A DNA stretch of 14,712 nt from contig CBDTTM010000046.1 in the NCBI GenBank assembly GCA_965363355.1, forward strand, positions 1 through 14,712. The letters are read 5' to 3'. Positions 14,132 to 14,712 of the stretch are shown piece by piece (position 1 is the stretch's first letter; every line of letters starts with the position of its first letter). Source of the DNA: CBDTTM01 sp965363355 (GTDB lineage: Bacteria; Bacillota; Negativicutes; Selenomonadales; Selenomonadaceae). The translations under genes were made by a program, and so were the position numbers. The notes under the pieces were generated by a model, which was given only the letters and a program-made list of their open reading frames with translations, searched no databases and had not been told where the DNA came from.

Positions 14132-14140
14132 TGTTATAAT
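14132..14140 (+). promoter_or_regulatory. Extended -10 promoter upstream of yerC-hisZ
   Basis: TGT-TATAAT at 14132-14140. The -35 region (TGTTCA, 14112-14117, spacer 17) is weak. The leader of about 65 nt contains a small inverted repeat, ATAAT-8-ATTAT (14177-14194), which could be an operator but is short and AT-rich. Confidence 0.6.
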
Positions 14141-14212
14141 AAAAATATGGTTTTCACAAAGTAAAGGGATAAAGAAATAATGTTATGAAATTATAGAAAC
14201 GAGGTGTTTTTT

Positions 14213-14518
14213 ATGGTTAATCCGAAATTGAAGGATGATTTGAACGATCAGCTTTGCCGTGCAGTTTTAGAGCTTGAGAATGTAGAGGAATGCTATCAGT
14301 TTTTTGAAGATATATGTACAGTCAGTGAAATTAAGGCACTTTCACAAAGACTAGAAGTTGCGAGAATGCTGCAGGCCGGACATACATATGATGACATCGT
14401 TGAGCGCACGGGCGCTAGTACGGCTACAATCAGCCGGGTGAAACGTTGTCTCAATTATGGTGCAGATGGTTATAAGACAATACTGGAACGTTTGACTGCG
14501 GAGCCTAAAGGCCGGTAG
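14213..14518 (+). CDS. YerC/YecD-family TrpR-like DNA-binding regulator
   Basis: The 101-aa all-helical product matches the TrpR-related YerC/YecD family in length and sequence. The N-terminal helices (residues 4-35) would form the dimer interface, followed by SEIKALSQRLEVARML (38-53) and a helix-turn-helix at about 58-80 (YDDIVERTGASTATISRVKR). TrpR relatives are dimeric repressors that bind an amino-acid corepressor. The ATG at 14213 is chosen because GAGGTG (14201-14206) is 7 bases upstream; the GTG inside that site at 14204 is in frame but cannot be the start. The next gene, hisZ, begins 33 bases after the stop, so this is likely a histidine-biosynthesis regulator that also controls its own operon. 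I recall comparative-genomics work naming such TrpR-family proteins HisR, but have not verified it here. Family call firm; ligand inferred. Confidence 0.9.
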   Translation: MVNPKLKDDLNDQLCRAVLELENVEECYQFFEDICTVSEIKALSQRLEVARMLQAGHTYDDIVERTGASTATISRVKRCLNYGADGYKTILERLTAEPKGR

Positions 14519-14551
14519 GATATAGCTGTTAAGACAAAGGAGCCAAGGAAC

Positions 14552-14712
14552 ATGTATAAAGATGAATTCGTTTTAGAAATACCATATGGAACTAGAGATT
14601 TTTTACCACAGGAAGCTGCTGGAAAGCGTATAATCGAGACTGCATTGGCAGATACCTTTGCTAAATGGGGCTATGATGAAGTTGTTACGCCGACAATCGA
14701 GTATTTGGATAC
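14552..14712 (+). CDS. hisZ: HisZ, ATP phosphoribosyltransferase regulatory subunit, N-terminal part (runs off the window)
   Basis: The first 53 codons are present and the gene continues past the window end. The N-terminus has PYGTRDFLPQEAAGKR (residues 11-26) and WGYDEVVTPTIEYLD (39-53), characteristic of HisZ, a class II histidyl-tRNA synthetase-like protein without aminoacylation activity. By family it forms a complex with the short form of HisG to make the first enzyme of histidine synthesis and mediate feedback by histidine. Genuine HisS proteins usually have a RGTKD-type motif, so HisZ is preferred, but the distinguishing C-terminal region is outside the window. The ATG at 14552 follows AAAGGAG by 9 bases. 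Upstream is the TrpR-like regulator, supporting a histidine operon. Confidence 0.85.
   Translation, partial: MYKDEFVLEIPYGTRDFLPQEAAGKRIIETALADTFAKWGYDEVVTPTIEYLD

Noticed and set aside
1..14712. Mobile elements, CRISPR arrays, tRNA or rRNA genes
   Set aside because: I saw no transposase or integrase, no spaced direct repeats, no tRNA cloverleaf and no rRNA sequence; gene content is consistently housekeeping.

Overview
The window looks like chromosomal DNA from a low-to-mid GC, diderm anaerobic Firmicute, most likely of the class Negativicutes (Selenomonas/Megamonas-like relatives). This is inferred from gene content: Firmicute-type purine genes, an iron-sulfur type PurF with a propeptide, a YerC-type TrpR-family regulator directly before hisZ, and an envelope-spanning HlyD/EmrA-like adaptor that suits a cell with an outer membrane. 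All recognised genes are on the + strand.

Layout. (1) 1-1170: the end of a chemotaxis cluster, with the C-terminus of cheR followed by cheB. (2) 1187-1606: a self-contained transcription unit with a sigma70-type promoter, an unrecognised 102-codon ORF without a clear Shine-Dalgarno, and an intrinsic terminator. (3) 1720-8293: a purine operon purE-purC-purF-purM-purN-purH-purD, closed by a terminator. PurH consists only of the IMP cyclohydrolase domain. The purF-purM gap carries a perfect 20-bp inverted repeat. (4) 8326-8846: a monocistronic bacteriohemerythrin. (5) 8891-11861: a large cytosolic M16C (PreP-like) metallopeptidase. (6) 11928-12915: dapA with its own promoter, a TTG start and a UUCG-loop terminator. 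(7) 12922-14110: an orphan HlyD/EmrA-like membrane fusion protein driven by a perfect-consensus promoter. (8) 14132-14712: a TrpR-like regulator (YerC family) and the start of hisZ, probably the head of a histidine operon.

The purine genes cover five of the ten usual steps from PRPP to IMP fully or nearly so (PurF, PurD, PurN, PurM, PurC), plus PurE and the last ring closure (PurH cyclohydrolase). PurL/Q/S, PurB, PurK and the AICAR formyltransferase are not here and must be encoded elsewhere if the route is complete. Most genes have canonical AGGAGG-like ribosome sites, and most transcription units have extended -10 (TGnTATAAT-like) promoters. I found no mobile element, CRISPR array, tRNA or rRNA. 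The region is mainly housekeeping; the least explained pieces are the orphan unit at 1187-1606, the palindrome at 4554-4596 and the split PurH.
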